Assembly: GCA_017395555.1 (NCBI GenBank)
Contig: JAFPUE010000099.1
Span: 1-54,089, forward strand
Reading direction: 5' to 3'
Source of the DNA: Ruminiclostridium sp.
Lineage (GTDB): Bacteria; Bacillota; Clostridia; Oscillospirales; Ruminococcaceae
DNA: 54,089 nt
A program made the position numbers and the translations under genes. The notes beneath the pieces were generated by a model. That model did not search any database, had not been told where the DNA came from, and saw only the letters and a program-made list of their open reading frames with translations. The stretch's first letter is position 1; each line of letters starts with the position of its first letter. This document shows, one piece after another, positions 16,844 to 25,308 of this stretch.

Positions 16844-18082
16844 CTATCCGAGATCGTTGAACCCCGTAGTCCGCAGTATCTCAAGAACGTCGGGAGTAAG
16901 GTTGGCAGTCCTGAATTTGAAGCTGTCCTTTTCCGCCGCTTTGTAGATCATCAGCAGTGCCCGTATCCCGGCAGAGGAAATATATGTGCAGGCGGTCATG
17001 TTCAGCGTTACCGTCCGGAGCCGGTTCATGCTTCTGCATTTTTCAAATTCTTCGATAAGCTGCGGCGCAGTGACCGCGTCCAGTCTTCCGCTCACCCAAA
17101 GGGTAGCGTCGTTGTTCTTGCTTGCGGAGCTGACGTTGAACCGGCTTCCCGATGTGCTGCCGCCCGCGTCAAATTCCGGCTCCGATACGGTCATAGCGAG
17201 GAAGCAGTCTTTTTCGCAGACCCTTTTCACATTCTCCGGTATATCGAGCTCGTCGGCAAACGTCTCCATTGCAATTTTTCTGACCGTAAAGCCGCTTTGC
17301 TTAAGGAGAGCGGAAACATCGTCCCCGCCGAGCCGCATGAAGCTGTTGTTGGTTATCGTGCCGCTGTGTAAGGCGATAAGCGGCTCTGTGACGGCTTTGC
17401 ATTTCTGCGGATCATATCCGCTCGTCGCGTTCTCCGTCAGCAGCTTGTCTCTCTTCGACGTTCCGAAGTCCGCGGTCACCCAGACTCCGCTGTATTCCGC
17501 CAGCAGCTTGTATATGTTGCCGATGACGGTCTTCAGCTCGTTTTCGGTGAGGTACATCATTAAGCTCTCCGTGAGGATAAACAGCGGCTCCTTAACGTTC
17601 AGCGCCGAACGCAGCGCGTTGTAGTCTGTCACGTCCGCCGCGATGTAGCTCACGCGGTTTCTGTGCATTACGGAGCCTGTGGCTTTTATCACCGCGCTAT
17701 CCATTTTGTTTATTATGGGCGGCAGATCTATGCCTATGTATTTCTCCGTCTTTTTTTCGGTGAATGCCAGCCCCCTCGGGTCCATACCGCAGCCGAGATC
17801 GGCGAAAGCGTTCATTCTCAGTGCTTTGAAAAGGCGGTCTGCCGCCGTATGCCGCAGCCACACGGCTGCACCGATATTCTTTATTATTTTTGCAAAGATC
17901 TCCCGCTGCTCGGTATCGTGCAGTGCCGGAGCGAGATTATATGAAAACAGCGGCTCGTTCAGTGCTTTGAGCAGCCTGTCCGCGTATTTGTCACCCATTG
18001 AAGCACAGCCTGCAAGTCCGGTCTTGCTTGCGATCATTGCCGGATTTAGCTTTTTTATAATATCCTCGTACTTCTCGGCCAT
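16844..18082 (-). CDS. LCM-type methyltransferase fused to C-terminal STAS domain
   Basis: A 412-aa fusion. The N-terminal about 290 residues resemble leucine-carboxyl/O-methyltransferases (LCM, PPM1-like). The SAM loop is DLGCGMDPRG (95-104), the acidic loop is GIDLP (117-121), and ESLMMYL follows. Residues about 318-412 are a STAS domain as in SpoIIAA/RsbV; TYISSAGIR places Ser370 at the position of the phosphorylated serine. A STAS domain on a small-molecule methyltransferase suggests that the enzyme is switched by phosphorylation, with the HATPase domain at 13375 as kinase or holder and the PP2C at 10106 as phosphatase. This is inference from domain logic and proximity. The gene stands alone under its own promoter. 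Confidence 0.85.
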   Translation of the reverse strand: MAEKYEDIIKKLNPAMIASKTGLAGCASMGDKYADRLLKALNEPLFSYNLAPALHDTEQREIFAKIIKNIGAAVWLRHTAADRLFKALRMNAFADLGCGMDPRGLAFTEKKTEKYIGIDLPPIINKMDSAVIKATGSVMHRNRVSYIAADVTDYNALRSALNVKEPLFILTESLMMYLTENELKTVIGNIYKLLAEYSGVWVTADFGTSKRDKLLTENATSGYDPQKCKAVTEPLIALHSGTITNNSFMRLGGDDVSALLKQSGFTVRKIAMETFADELDIPENVKRVCEKDCFLAMTVSEPEFDAGGSTSGSRFNVSSASKNNDATLWVSGRLDAVTAPQLIEEFEKCRSMNRLRTVTLNMTACTYISSAGIRALLMIYKAAEKDSFKFRTANLTPDVLEILRTTGFNDLG

Positions 18083-18132
18083 AAGCTGCGTTCCTCCCGG
18101 TCTTTTCGGCGCGGATTTATTCCGTCAGTACA

Positions 18133-18161
18133 TATTATACCATATATCATTTCCGATATCA
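18133..18161 (-). promoter_or_regulatory. Promoter of the methyltransferase-STAS gene
   Basis: Minus strand: -35 TTGATA (18156-18161), 17-base spacer, -10 TATAAT (18133-18138). Confidence 0.78.
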
Positions 18162-18202
18162 AGTTCGAAATGGTTTTGCCCGAACTTTCTTTTCAAAAAG
18201 TC

Positions 18203-18231
18203 TTGCATTTTTTTTCATAATGGTGTATAAT
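18203..18231 (+). promoter_or_regulatory. Promoter of the thiamine operon
   Basis: -35 TTGCAT (18203-18208), 17-base spacer, -10 TATAAT (18226-18231), directly ahead of the TPP riboswitch. Confidence 0.8.
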
Positions 18232-18238
18232 GATCGTG

Positions 18239-18327
18239 TTAAGGCGGGAGCTCGTGCAACGGGCTGAGATAAGGGTGTGACCCTTGACCGTGAACCTGAT
18301 TTGGGTAATGCCAACGTAGGGACGGAC
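18239..18327 (+). ncRNA. TPP riboswitch (THI element)
   Basis: The conserved THI-box blocks are all present in order: GGGCTGAGAT, ACCCTTGA, GAACCTGATTTGGGTAATGC and CAACGTAGGGA. It binds thiamine pyrophosphate and lies between the promoter and the thi genes. The intrinsic terminator at 18346-18380 is its likely expression platform. Confidence 0.95.
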
Positions 18328-18345
18328 TGAATACAGCTTGTTCGT

Positions 18346-18380
18346 AACAGAGGCTTGCCCGAGGGGGAAGTCTCTGTTTT
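18346..18380 (+). terminator. Riboswitch-controlled terminator
   Basis: Stem AACAGAGGCTT against AAGTCTCTGTT with a TTTT tail, 20 bases after the aptamer. TPP binding would favour it and stop transcription before thiW. Confidence 0.75.
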
Positions 18381-18394
18381 GCGTAAAGGAGGTA

Positions 18395-18424
18395 ATGCCG
18401 ATATCCCGTGAGTCGGGCGGATAG
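18395..18424 (+). CDS. Possible 9-codon leader peptide in thi leader
   Basis: A perfect AAAGGAGG site stands before ATG, then nine codons in all (MPISRESGG) and TAG. A second candidate, TTG at 18437 after AAGGGGAG, could give an 18-residue Cys-containing peptide (MCLVFCDGNP...) ending at 18493. The 18381-18552 leader also forms several hairpins, including GGAATG/CATTCC at about 18505-18526. It may be a second control layer or chance; no thiamine-related codon bias is seen. Confidence 0.3.
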   Translation: MPISRESGG

Positions 18425-18552
18425 AAGGGGAGCGCCTTGTGTCTTGTATTTTGCGATGGGAACCCGTGTTTCGGGGCGAGAGGGAGAAATTGATCTCCGA
18501 CCGGCGGAATGTAATGTTTTCATTCCGAAAAAAGCGAAAGAAGGAATAACAA

Positions 18553-19278
18553 ATGAAGAACTCAAAGGTTCTGAAAATGGCTGTGCTCTCCATGCTCGTT
18601 GCTCTCGGTGTCGTCATTTCACCGATATTGCGCGTGGAGGGTATGTGCCCCATGGCACATTTCATTAACATCGTATGCTCGGTGCTGCTCGGACCGTGGT
18701 ACTCGCTGCTGTGCGCAGCGCTGATCGGCGTTATCCGCATGGCACTTATGGGAATACCGCCGCTCGCGCTTACCGGAGCGGTCTTCGGCGCGTTTCTGTC
18801 GGGCGTGTTCTACCGCCTGTCAAAGGGCAGACTGATCTTCGCCGTGCTCGGTGAGGTCATCGGTACCGGCATTGTCGGCGCGATAGTCTCATACCCCGTG
18901 ATGACGTTCCTGTGGGGAAAAGAAGGACTGAGCTGGCTGTTCTATATCCCGTCGTTCACCGCGGGAACGCTTATCGGCGGCAGCATCGCCTTCGTTTTCC
19001 TGCGAAAGCTCGCGGACAACGGTATGCTTGCGAAAATGCAGGCTTCGCTCGGCTCGCACGCATACGCCGACAAGCGCAGCGTGCTTTCTACTGCGCTTAC
19101 TATCGCCGCGTTCGGCGCGATAGCGTTTGTCGTGATAGAGATACTTATGAACATATTTATGCTTGAGGGCGATGTATGGCAGTATATAGCCTACGGCTCG
19201 CTCGGTGCGTTCGCAGCCGCGGCTGTGGTATATTTTATCGTGAAAAAAGCGGGGAGGGAAAAAGCGGTTGATAAATAA
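18553..19278 (+). CDS. thiW: ThiW, thiazole-specific ECF transporter S component
   Basis: A 241-aa membrane protein. Residues 1-160 match ThiW (SPILRVEGMCPMAHFINIVC, GPWYSLLCA, LTGAVFGAFLSGVFYR). ThiW binds the thiazole precursor of thiamine and works with a shared energy-coupling module, which is not encoded here. The C-terminal extension of about 75 residues adds two membrane segments after a charged loop and is longer than usual for the family. It is first in the operon under the TPP riboswitch, and its end overlaps thiM by 11 bases. Confidence 0.9.
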   Translation: MKNSKVLKMAVLSMLVALGVVISPILRVEGMCPMAHFINIVCSVLLGPWYSLLCAALIGVIRMALMGIPPLALTGAVFGAFLSGVFYRLSKGRLIFAVLGEVIGTGIVGAIVSYPVMTFLWGKEGLSWLFYIPSFTAGTLIGGSIAFVFLRKLADNGMLAKMQASLGSHAYADKRSVLSTALTIAAFGAIAFVVIEILMNIFMLEGDVWQYIAYGSLGAFAAAAVVYFIVKKAGREKAVDK

Positions 19279-20065
19279 GATACGCGGCTCGGTGAAGGAG
19301 CTGCACCCGCTTGTACACTGCATTACGAACCCTATATCCATAAATCAGTGCGCGAATGTCATACTTGCCGCGGGCGCACGTCCGATAATGGCGGAGCACC
19401 CCGAGGAAGCCGCAGTGGTCACGCGCACTGCCGCTGCCGTTATGCTAAATCTCGGCAACATCACCGACGTTCGCAAACAGTCTATGCTTATTTCGGCGCA
19501 GACGGCGAAGGAGCTCGGGATACCGTTTATTCTGGACGTTTGCGGCGCTGCGTGTCTCCCGACAAGGCGGGACTACGCGCTCTCGCTTATCGGTAAAGCC
19601 GTCCCGTCCGTTGTCAAGGGCAACTATTCCGAGATAAACGCGCTCTGCCATGAGCATTACAGCTCGTCCGGCGTTGATGCGGACATCACTCTCGGAACGC
19701 CGGAGCTCGATATTGCTGCGGTGCGTCTTGCCCGCGGATACGGCACAGTCGTTCTCGCGAGCGGCAAGACCGATATCGTCACCGACGGAAAGCGGCTCGT
19801 ACACATCTATAACGGCAGTCCGCAGCTCGCCTCGATAACCGGCACCGGCTGTATGCAGGGGGCATTGTGCGCGGCGTATCTCTCGTCTGCACCCGCAGCG
19901 GAAGCGGCTGTCGCGGCCTGCACAGTATTCGGGATATGCGGCAGCCTCGCCGAGACGGAGAAGGGAAGCGGCACTTTTGCCGTGAACCTCATGGACGCGC
20001 TCTCGACGGCAACAGACAGCGATATTTCAAAATACGCCGACACGGAGGAGATAGACGTTGAATAA
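19268..20065 (+). CDS. thiM: Hydroxyethylthiazole kinase
   Basis: A 265-aa ribokinase-like enzyme. It phosphorylates 4-methyl-5-hydroxyethylthiazole, salvaged through ThiW. The signature stretches are LVHCITNPISINQCAN, the GARPIMAEHP loop and the catalytic end GTGCMQGAL. TTG at 19268 is the start, with GGGAGGG upstream and an overlap with thiW. Confidence 0.95.
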   Translation: MINKIRGSVKELHPLVHCITNPISINQCANVILAAGARPIMAEHPEEAAVVTRTAAAVMLNLGNITDVRKQSMLISAQTAKELGIPFILDVCGAACLPTRRDYALSLIGKAVPSVVKGNYSEINALCHEHYSSSGVDADITLGTPELDIAAVRLARGYGTVVLASGKTDIVTDGKRLVHIYNGSPQLASITGTGCMQGALCAAYLSSAPAAEAAVAACTVFGICGSLAETEKGSGTFAVNLMDALSTATDSDISKYADTEEIDVE

Positions 20066-20693
20066 GTGCGATACCCGAATTTACTTTATAACCGACAGCA
20101 CACCATACAGCGAGGAGGAGTTCCTTTCTCGCACGGAAGCGGCACTGCGCGGCGGTGCAACGCTGATACAGCTCCGTGAAAAGGAGCGCACGACACGCGA
20201 ATATCTGACGCTTGCGCAGAAGGTGCATACTCTTGCGCAGCGGTACGGAGTCCCGCTTATCATAGATGACCGGCTTGATGTGGCAATGGCATCGGAAGCG
20301 GAGGGCGTACATCTCGGACAGAGTGATCTGCCGATAGCGACTGCGCGGCGTATATGGGGTGCGGATAAGATCATCGGCGCGACTGCAAAGACCGTTGAAC
20401 AGGCAAAGGAAGCGTATGAACAGGGCGCGGATTACCTCGGTGTGGGTGCGATATATCCCACGACAACGAAGGTAAAAACTATCCTTACATCTGTTGAGAC
20501 ACTTGCGGATATCTGCCGCACGGTACCGATACCGGTGAACGCGATAGGCGGTCTGAACAAGGATAATATTGATGTCCTCAAGGGTGTTCCGATAGCGGGA
20601 ATATGCGCGGTCTCTGCGATAATGAAAGCCGCTGACCCGGAGCTTGCCGTGCGTGAGCTTTCCGAGGCGGTGCGCACAAAACTTGGTTTCTGA
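20058..20693 (+). CDS. thiE: Thiamine phosphate synthase
   Basis: A 211-aa TIM-barrel enzyme that joins HMP-PP and thiazole phosphate. Family motifs: GGATLIQLREKE, LIIDDRLDVA, GVHLGQSDLP, IGATAKT, YLGVGAIYPTTTK and VNAIGGLN. The start is TTG at 20058, after GGAGG, overlapping thiM by 8 bases. Confidence 0.95.
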   Translation: MNKCDTRIYFITDSTPYSEEEFLSRTEAALRGGATLIQLREKERTTREYLTLAQKVHTLAQRYGVPLIIDDRLDVAMASEAEGVHLGQSDLPIATARRIWGADKIIGATAKTVEQAKEAYEQGADYLGVGAIYPTTTKVKTILTSVETLADICRTVPIPVNAIGGLNKDNIDVLKGVPIAGICAVSAIMKAADPELAVRELSEAVRTKLGF

Positions 20694-20695
20694 CG

Positions 20696-20830
20696 AGTTT
20701 AGCTATACTCTGCCATTTTCGCATTGGTGTCTTTACCAACCCCCATTCATTTCTTGCAGAGCGACCCGCTGATGTATCTTAGAAATACAGCAGTCGCACG
20801 CGCCGGCTTCGGCGCCGCGATAATTCCGTC
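20696..20830. repeat. Repeat-filled gap in the thi operon
   Basis: Bases 20696-20798 are a diverged copy of the CAACCCC repeat seen at 25136, and 20800-20815 is a GCGCCGGCTTCGGCGC stem-loop shared with 5653. The 166-base gap splits thiE from thiD; no promoter is clear in it, so the stem-loops may lower read-through. Confidence 0.5.
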
Positions 20831-20859
20831 TGAAAATAACAGAGTGAAGGTGAAAAAAG

Positions 20860-21663
20860 ATGAAAACTGCTCTTACCATTGCCGGCAGCGATTCAAGCGG
20901 CGGAGCCGGTATTCAGGCCGATATAAAGACAATGCTCGCGAACGGCGTGTATGCTATGAGCGCGGTAACGGCACTTACGGCGCAGAATACCACCGGAGTG
21001 CGCGCTATCATGGAATCCTCGCCGGAATTTCTCGCACAGCAGCTCGACGCGGTGTTCGAGGATATCTTTCCCGACGCGGTAAAAGTCGGAATGGTGTCGT
21101 CCGCCGGTCTTATCCGCGTGATCGCGGGTAAATTGCGATATCACGGTGCGCGCAATATCGTCGCGGATCCCGTTATGGTAGCAACAAGCGGTGCGTCACT
21201 CATAAAGCCCGATGCTGCCGAAGTGCTCGGAAATGAGCTGCTTACCGCGGCAGACCTTGTTACCCCGAATATCCCAGAAGCGCAGATACTTTCCGATATG
21301 ACCATTCTCGGCAGAGACGATATGCAGAAAGCCGCGGAGATCATAGGTAAAAAGTTCGGCTGCGCAGTGCTGATAAAGGGCGGTCACAGCATAAATGATG
21401 CGAGTGATCTGCTGTACGCAGACGGGGAAATGCGGTGGTTTGAGGGCAAACGCATAGACAACCCCAATACCCACGGTACCGGCTGCACGCTGTCGAGCGC
21501 GATAGCCGCTAATCTCGCGAAAGGCTTTGATATGGCGGAAGCCGTCAGCCGCGCAAAAGATTATATATCCGGCGCACTCGGAGCAATGCTCGATCTGGGA
21601 CAGGGCTCGGGACCTATGAATCACGCCTTTGATATTAATTCCCGCTTTGCGGAGGAAAAATAA
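20860..21663 (+). CDS. thiD: Hydroxymethylpyrimidine/phosphomethylpyrimidine kinase
   Basis: A 267-aa ribokinase-fold enzyme making HMP-PP by two phosphorylations. Motifs: [19 protein letters not shown] at the N-terminus, VVDPVM-like [27 protein letters not shown] and the catalytic [15 protein letters not shown]. It follows the repeat gap and precedes thiC by 20 bases. Confidence 0.96.
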   Translation: MKTALTIAGSDSSGGAGIQADIKTMLANGVYAMSAVTALTAQNTTGVRAIMESSPEFLAQQLDAVFEDIFPDAVKVGMVSSAGLIRVIAGKLRYHGARNIVADPVMVATSGASLIKPDAAEVLGNELLTAADLVTPNIPEAQILSDMTILGRDDMQKAAEIIGKKFGCAVLIKGGHSINDASDLLYADGEMRWFEGKRIDNPNTHGTGCTLSSAIAANLAKGFDMAEAVSRAKDYISGALGAMLDLGQGSGPMNHAFDINSRFAEEK

Positions 21664-21683
21664 ATCCCGAAAGGAACAACAAA

Positions 21684-22988
21684 ATGAGAGAGTACACAAC
21701 ACAAATGGACGCGGCGCGTAAAGGCATCATCACGCCCGAGATGAAGGCGGTAGCCGAAAAGGAGTACCGCACACCGGAGGAGATACGCGATCTTGTCGCG
21801 CGCGGTCAGGTGGCTATCTGCGCGAATAAGCTGCACACCTGCATTGACCCGAACGGCGTAGGCTCGATGCTCCGCACGAAGATAAACGTCAATCTCGGCG
21901 TATCGCGCGACTGCAAGGACTACGATATCGAGATGCAGAAAGTCAATGCTGCGGTGGAAATGGGCGCGGAGGCGATAATGGATCTGTCCTCGCACGGAAA
22001 CACTCAGCCGTTCAGACGCAAGCTCACATCAGAGTGCAAGGCTATGATCGGCACGGTTCCGGTGTATGACAGCGTTATCCACTATCAGCGCGATCTCGCT
22101 ACCCTTACCGCGCAGGACTTTATCGACGTTGTGCGGCTGCACGCGGAGGACGGCGTGGATTTCGTGACGCTGCACTGCGGAATTACCCGCAAGACGATCG
22201 AGCAGATAAAGAAGCACAAGCGCAAAATGAACATCGTTTCCCGCGGCGGCTCGCTCGTTTTTGCGTGGATGAGCATGACCGGCGAAGAAAACCCGTTCTA
22301 TGAGCATTTCGACGAAATACTTGATATCTGCCGCGAATATGATGTGACGATCTCTCTCGGTGACGCTTGCAGACCCGGCTGCCTTGCGGACGCGAGCGAC
22401 GTTTGCCAGATAGAGGAGCTTGTGCGGCTCGGCGAGCTTACAAAGCGCGCATGGGCAAAGGACGTGCAGGTCATGATCGAGGGTCCCGGACATATGCCGC
22501 TTGACCAGATCGAAGCGAATATGAAGATACAGCAGACTATCTGCATGGGCGCACCGTTCTATGTGCTCGGTCCGCTTGTTACGGATATAGCCCCGGGCTA
22601 CGATCACATCACGTCCGCGATAGGCGGCGCGATAGCTGCATCGGCGGGAGCGGCGTTCCTTTGCTATGTCACACCCGCAGAGCACCTTGCTCTGCCGAAC
22701 GTCGAGGACGTAAAGCAGGGAATAATCGCTTCCCGCATTGCCGCGCACGCCGCGGATATTGCCAAGAAGATACCGCACGCACGGGATATCGACGACGCAA
22801 TGGCAGACGCGAGAAGAACCTTCGACTGGGAGAAGCAGTGGGAGTGCGCAATTGACCCGGAGACCGCGAAGAGCATACGCGAAAGCCGTGCTCCGGAGCA
22901 GGAGGACAGTTGCTCTATGTGCGGAAAGTTCTGTGCCGTAAGAAGCATGAACAAGGCGCTTAACGGCGAATATATCGACATACTTTGA
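21684..22988 (+). CDS. thiC: Phosphomethylpyrimidine synthase
   Basis: A 434-aa radical SAM enzyme that rearranges aminoimidazole ribotide to HMP phosphate. It has the family core (GADAIMDLS-like [50 protein letters not shown]) and the C-terminal iron-sulfur motif CSMCGKFC. It is the short, N-terminally trimmed form common in anaerobes. No thiG, thiS or thiH is in this operon, so thiazole is presumably salvaged through ThiW/ThiM. Confidence 0.97.
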   Translation: MREYTTQMDAARKGIITPEMKAVAEKEYRTPEEIRDLVARGQVAICANKLHTCIDPNGVGSMLRTKINVNLGVSRDCKDYDIEMQKVNAAVEMGAEAIMDLSSHGNTQPFRRKLTSECKAMIGTVPVYDSVIHYQRDLATLTAQDFIDVVRLHAEDGVDFVTLHCGITRKTIEQIKKHKRKMNIVSRGGSLVFAWMSMTGEENPFYEHFDEILDICREYDVTISLGDACRPGCLADASDVCQIEELVRLGELTKRAWAKDVQVMIEGPGHMPLDQIEANMKIQQTICMGAPFYVLGPLVTDIAPGYDHITSAIGGAIAASAGAAFLCYVTPAEHLALPNVEDVKQGIIASRIAAHAADIAKKIPHARDIDDAMADARRTFDWEKQWECAIDPETAKSIRESRAPEQEDSCSMCGKFCAVRSMNKALNGEYIDIL

Positions 22989-23010
22989 CGAATAAAGGGA
23001 GGACAAGAAA

Positions 23011-23865
23011 ATGCCTGTAAGAATATCCGGAAAACCCACAAGCACGATCTACCCGGAAATTTGTTCAAATCCCGAACAGCTTTCCGCAATACTGAAAAAA
23101 GCATCCGAAAACGGCACCGAGCGTATTTCGATACAGCTCGAAAAGCCCGAGATGCTGCACGATGCTCTGCGTGAAGCGTCTGGGCAGGAAATGACGGTCG
23201 AGTTCGTTGTTCCGCGCAGAGCGGGAATGCTCAGCGAGCCGGAGTTTACCCGTCTGTATGACATGATAAGAGAGCGGTTCGAGCCGCCGGAGATACTTGC
23301 GGAGCTGCACGAGGTACCGGAGTTCACCGCAGAAGCAATGCAGGCACCTGCCGCACCCCACAAGACAGGCGGATTTTTCGGCAGAGAACGCCGTTCTAAA
23401 GGGGAAACGGCTGCTCAGGCTATGCCGGCAGCCGCACCCGCGCTTGAAGACAGCAATGCCGATATAATCGAGGGTATGCGGATGTCGTCCGTACCTGCCG
23501 ATCTCGGCAAGAAGCTCGGCTACATCGACGAGAGCTTCACGCAGATGCTTCTGCGCAAGATAGACGAGCTCGGAATGTCGGATTCACAGTGCTATAAAAA
23601 GGCGAACATAGACCGCAAGCTGTTCTCGAAGATACGCGGCGATATTAACTATCACCCGAAGAAAACCACGGTCATTGCGTTCGCTCTTGCGCTGGAGCTT
23701 GATCTTGCCGAAACGCGTGAGCTGCTTAAAAAGGCGGGCTTTGCGCTCTCCCGCAGCAGCAAGTTTGATATTATCGTCGAGTATTACATAGAAAACGGCA
23801 ACTATAACGTATTTGAGATAAACGAAGCGCTTTTCGCGTTCGATCAGTCTCTTATCGGGGCATGA
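23011..23865 (+). CDS. Unknown N-terminal domain with DNA-binding-like C-terminal domain
   Basis: A 284-aa soluble protein. GGGAGG precedes the ATG, 22 bases after thiC. The C-terminal part from about 170 ([60 protein letters not shown]) matches a helical, XRE-like domain often found in clostridial proteins, frequently next to stress genes such as macro- or vWA-domain genes. The N-terminal about 110 residues are not recognised, and a linker rich in Ala and Pro joins the parts. The vWA gene downstream (24106) may be a partner. A regulator role is possible but unproven. Confidence 0.7.
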   Translation: MPVRISGKPTSTIYPEICSNPEQLSAILKKASENGTERISIQLEKPEMLHDALREASGQEMTVEFVVPRRAGMLSEPEFTRLYDMIRERFEPPEILAELHEVPEFTAEAMQAPAAPHKTGGFFGRERRSKGETAAQAMPAAAPALEDSNADIIEGMRMSSVPADLGKKLGYIDESFTQMLLRKIDELGMSDSQCYKKANIDRKLFSKIRGDINYHPKKTTVIAFALALELDLAETRELLKKAGFALSRSSKFDIIVEYYIENGNYNVFEINEALFAFDQSLIGA

Positions 23866-23933
23866 TTAATTAATAATTGTGGAGTCCGCTTCGCGGACGA
23901 ATTTGAATCGTGACAAAATCTGATAATAAGGAT

Positions 23934-23971
23934 AAAGACCGCACAGAACATTATCTGTGCGGTTACTTTTT
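23934..23971 (+). terminator. Terminator after the 284-aa gene
   Basis: Stem ACCGCACAGA against TCTGTGCGGT with TTTTTT soon after. It separates this gene from the vWA gene. Just upstream lies a small GTCCGCTTCGCGGAC hairpin (23884-23898). Confidence 0.8.
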
Positions 23972-24105
23972 TGCCGGAAATTTAAAGGAACCTCTAAGAG
24001 AAAAAATGTCGCCTGAAAAGAGACCTTTTTATCCCGTGAATGTGATATTATACAGTTACAGGGTAAGAAAACCCAAAACCAAAATATTCACAGGAGGAAT
24101 TTATC

Positions 24106-24798
24106 ATGAAAGAGAAAAGAATCGAAAAGGTAAAGAACGGAATCACCGAGCTCGTGTTCATACTTGACAAGAGCGGTTCAATGAGCGGGCTTGAAGCCGA
24201 TACGATAGGCGGCTTCAACTCCATGATCGAAAAGCAGAAGAAGGAGCAGGGCAAGGTGTACGTCTCCACCGTGCTTTTCAGCGACAGCAGCACCGTTATC
24301 CATGACCGCGCCGACATATCCGAGATAAAGCCGATGACGGACAGCGACTATACCCCGTGCGGCTGCACGGCACTTCTGGACGCGATAGGCGACAGCGTGA
24401 AGCATATCCGTAATATCCACAAGTATGCTCGTCCCGAGGACATACCGGAGCACACGATGTTCGTGATAACCACCGACGGAATGGAGAACGCGAGCCACCG
24501 CTTCGACTATGACAAGGTGAAGAAGCTGATAGAGAAGCGCAAGGAGAAGGACGGCTGGGAGTTTCTGTTTATCGGCGCGAACATCGACGCGGTATCGGTA
24601 GCGTCGAAAGTCGGCATAGGCGCGGAGAGGACTGCGAATTACCGTGCTGACGGAAAGGGAACAAAGAAGGTATTTGAAGCACTCGCGGCACCTATGAAAG
24701 CGATGCGCTGCGGCTGCTCGATAGACCGCGGCTGGGCAGAGGAGATCGAAGCCGACATGATGAGCCGAGCGGGGAACGCCCCGCGGCGTAATGCGTAG
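24106..24798 (+). CDS. von Willebrand factor A domain protein (TerY-like)
   Basis: A 230-aa cytosolic protein with one vWA domain. The metal site (MIDAS) is intact: DKSGSMSG (21-28), Thr88 in CGCTAL and Asp124 in TTDGMEN. AGGAGG precedes the ATG. Such proteins act as scaffolds, and TerY relatives occur in Ter-type stress systems, but no TerD or kinase gene is nearby. The last residues (RAGNAPRRNA) are encoded by a dispersed repeat starting at 24769, which also supplies the stop, so the native C-terminus may have been replaced. Confidence 0.85.
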   Translation: MKEKRIEKVKNGITELVFILDKSGSMSGLEADTIGGFNSMIEKQKKEQGKVYVSTVLFSDSSTVIHDRADISEIKPMTDSDYTPCGCTALLDAIGDSVKHIRNIHKYARPEDIPEHTMFVITTDGMENASHRFDYDKVKKLIEKRKEKDGWEFLFIGANIDAVSVASKVGIGAERTANYRADGKGTKKVFEALAAPMKAMRCGCSIDRGWAEEIEADMMSRAGNAPRRNA

Positions 24799-25140
24799 CG
24801 ACATTCTTCTATCGACAGGTGCATTGCACGAAGCAATGGTAGTTGTCGTCAAAAGCGCGCACGACGCGCGCATAAAAACGGCAACGACAGCACACTCGGT
24901 TAGTTATTCTCTTCTATATATGGGAAAAAGATACCGCACAGCTCAACACTCTGTGCGGTAATTTGTTATTAAAGAAGTGTAATCTTCGCTAAGCGGCGGA
25001 CGCCCCGGCGGGGAACGCCCCGCGGCGTTTTGCGTAGCGACACTCTTCTATTGACGGGTGCGCCACCTCGGGCGGCGGACGCGCCGCTCCGTAATGCGTA
25101 GCGACACTCTTCTATGGGCGAGTGCAGCACCTCGGTTAGC
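24769..25140. repeat. Three related short repeats, GCGTAGCGACAyTCTTCTAT core
   Basis: The copies are at 24769-24823, 25009-25071 and 25075-25140. Each has a GGCG/CGCC-rich hairpin, then GCGTAGCGACA(T/C)TCTTCTAT and GGTGC- or AGTGC-like ends; the last two are in tandem. Between copies 1 and 2 lie the hairpin core GCGCGCACGACGCGCGC (24855-24871) and a terminator-like stem ACCGCACAG/CTGTGCGGT (24932-24960). The gap 24799-25308 holds no gene I can support. Confidence 0.65.
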
Positions 25141-25300
25141 TTTACTCTGCTATTTCTGCACGAAATATCGCCAACCCCACTGCGTTTCAGTCAAAAGCTG
25201 CCCATAGCTGTACGCTCTGAAATACAGCATTTGTTTAGGGGGTCAATCCCCCTTTTCCAAAGGGGGATTGCGGGGTCACAGGGGCAGAGCCCCTTCTCTG
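25134..25300. repeat. CAACCCCACTGC repeat copy and G/C-run hairpins
   Basis: Bases 25136-25230 match the repeat at 9962-10048 (reverse). Bases 25244-25270 form a stem, CAATCCCCC against GGGGGATTG, and a GGGGCAGAGCCCC palindrome follows at 25280-25292. They lie just past the end of the oxidoreductase operon and may serve as its terminator. Confidence 0.5.
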
Positions 25301-25308
25301 AAACTCTC

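Noticed and set aside
22029-23045. Long minus-strand frame opposite thiC
   Set aside because: thiC is unmistakable on the plus strand and the frame has no domain.
24769-25140. CRISPR array
   Set aside because: Only three unequal copies, irregular spacing, repeats too long and no cas genes.
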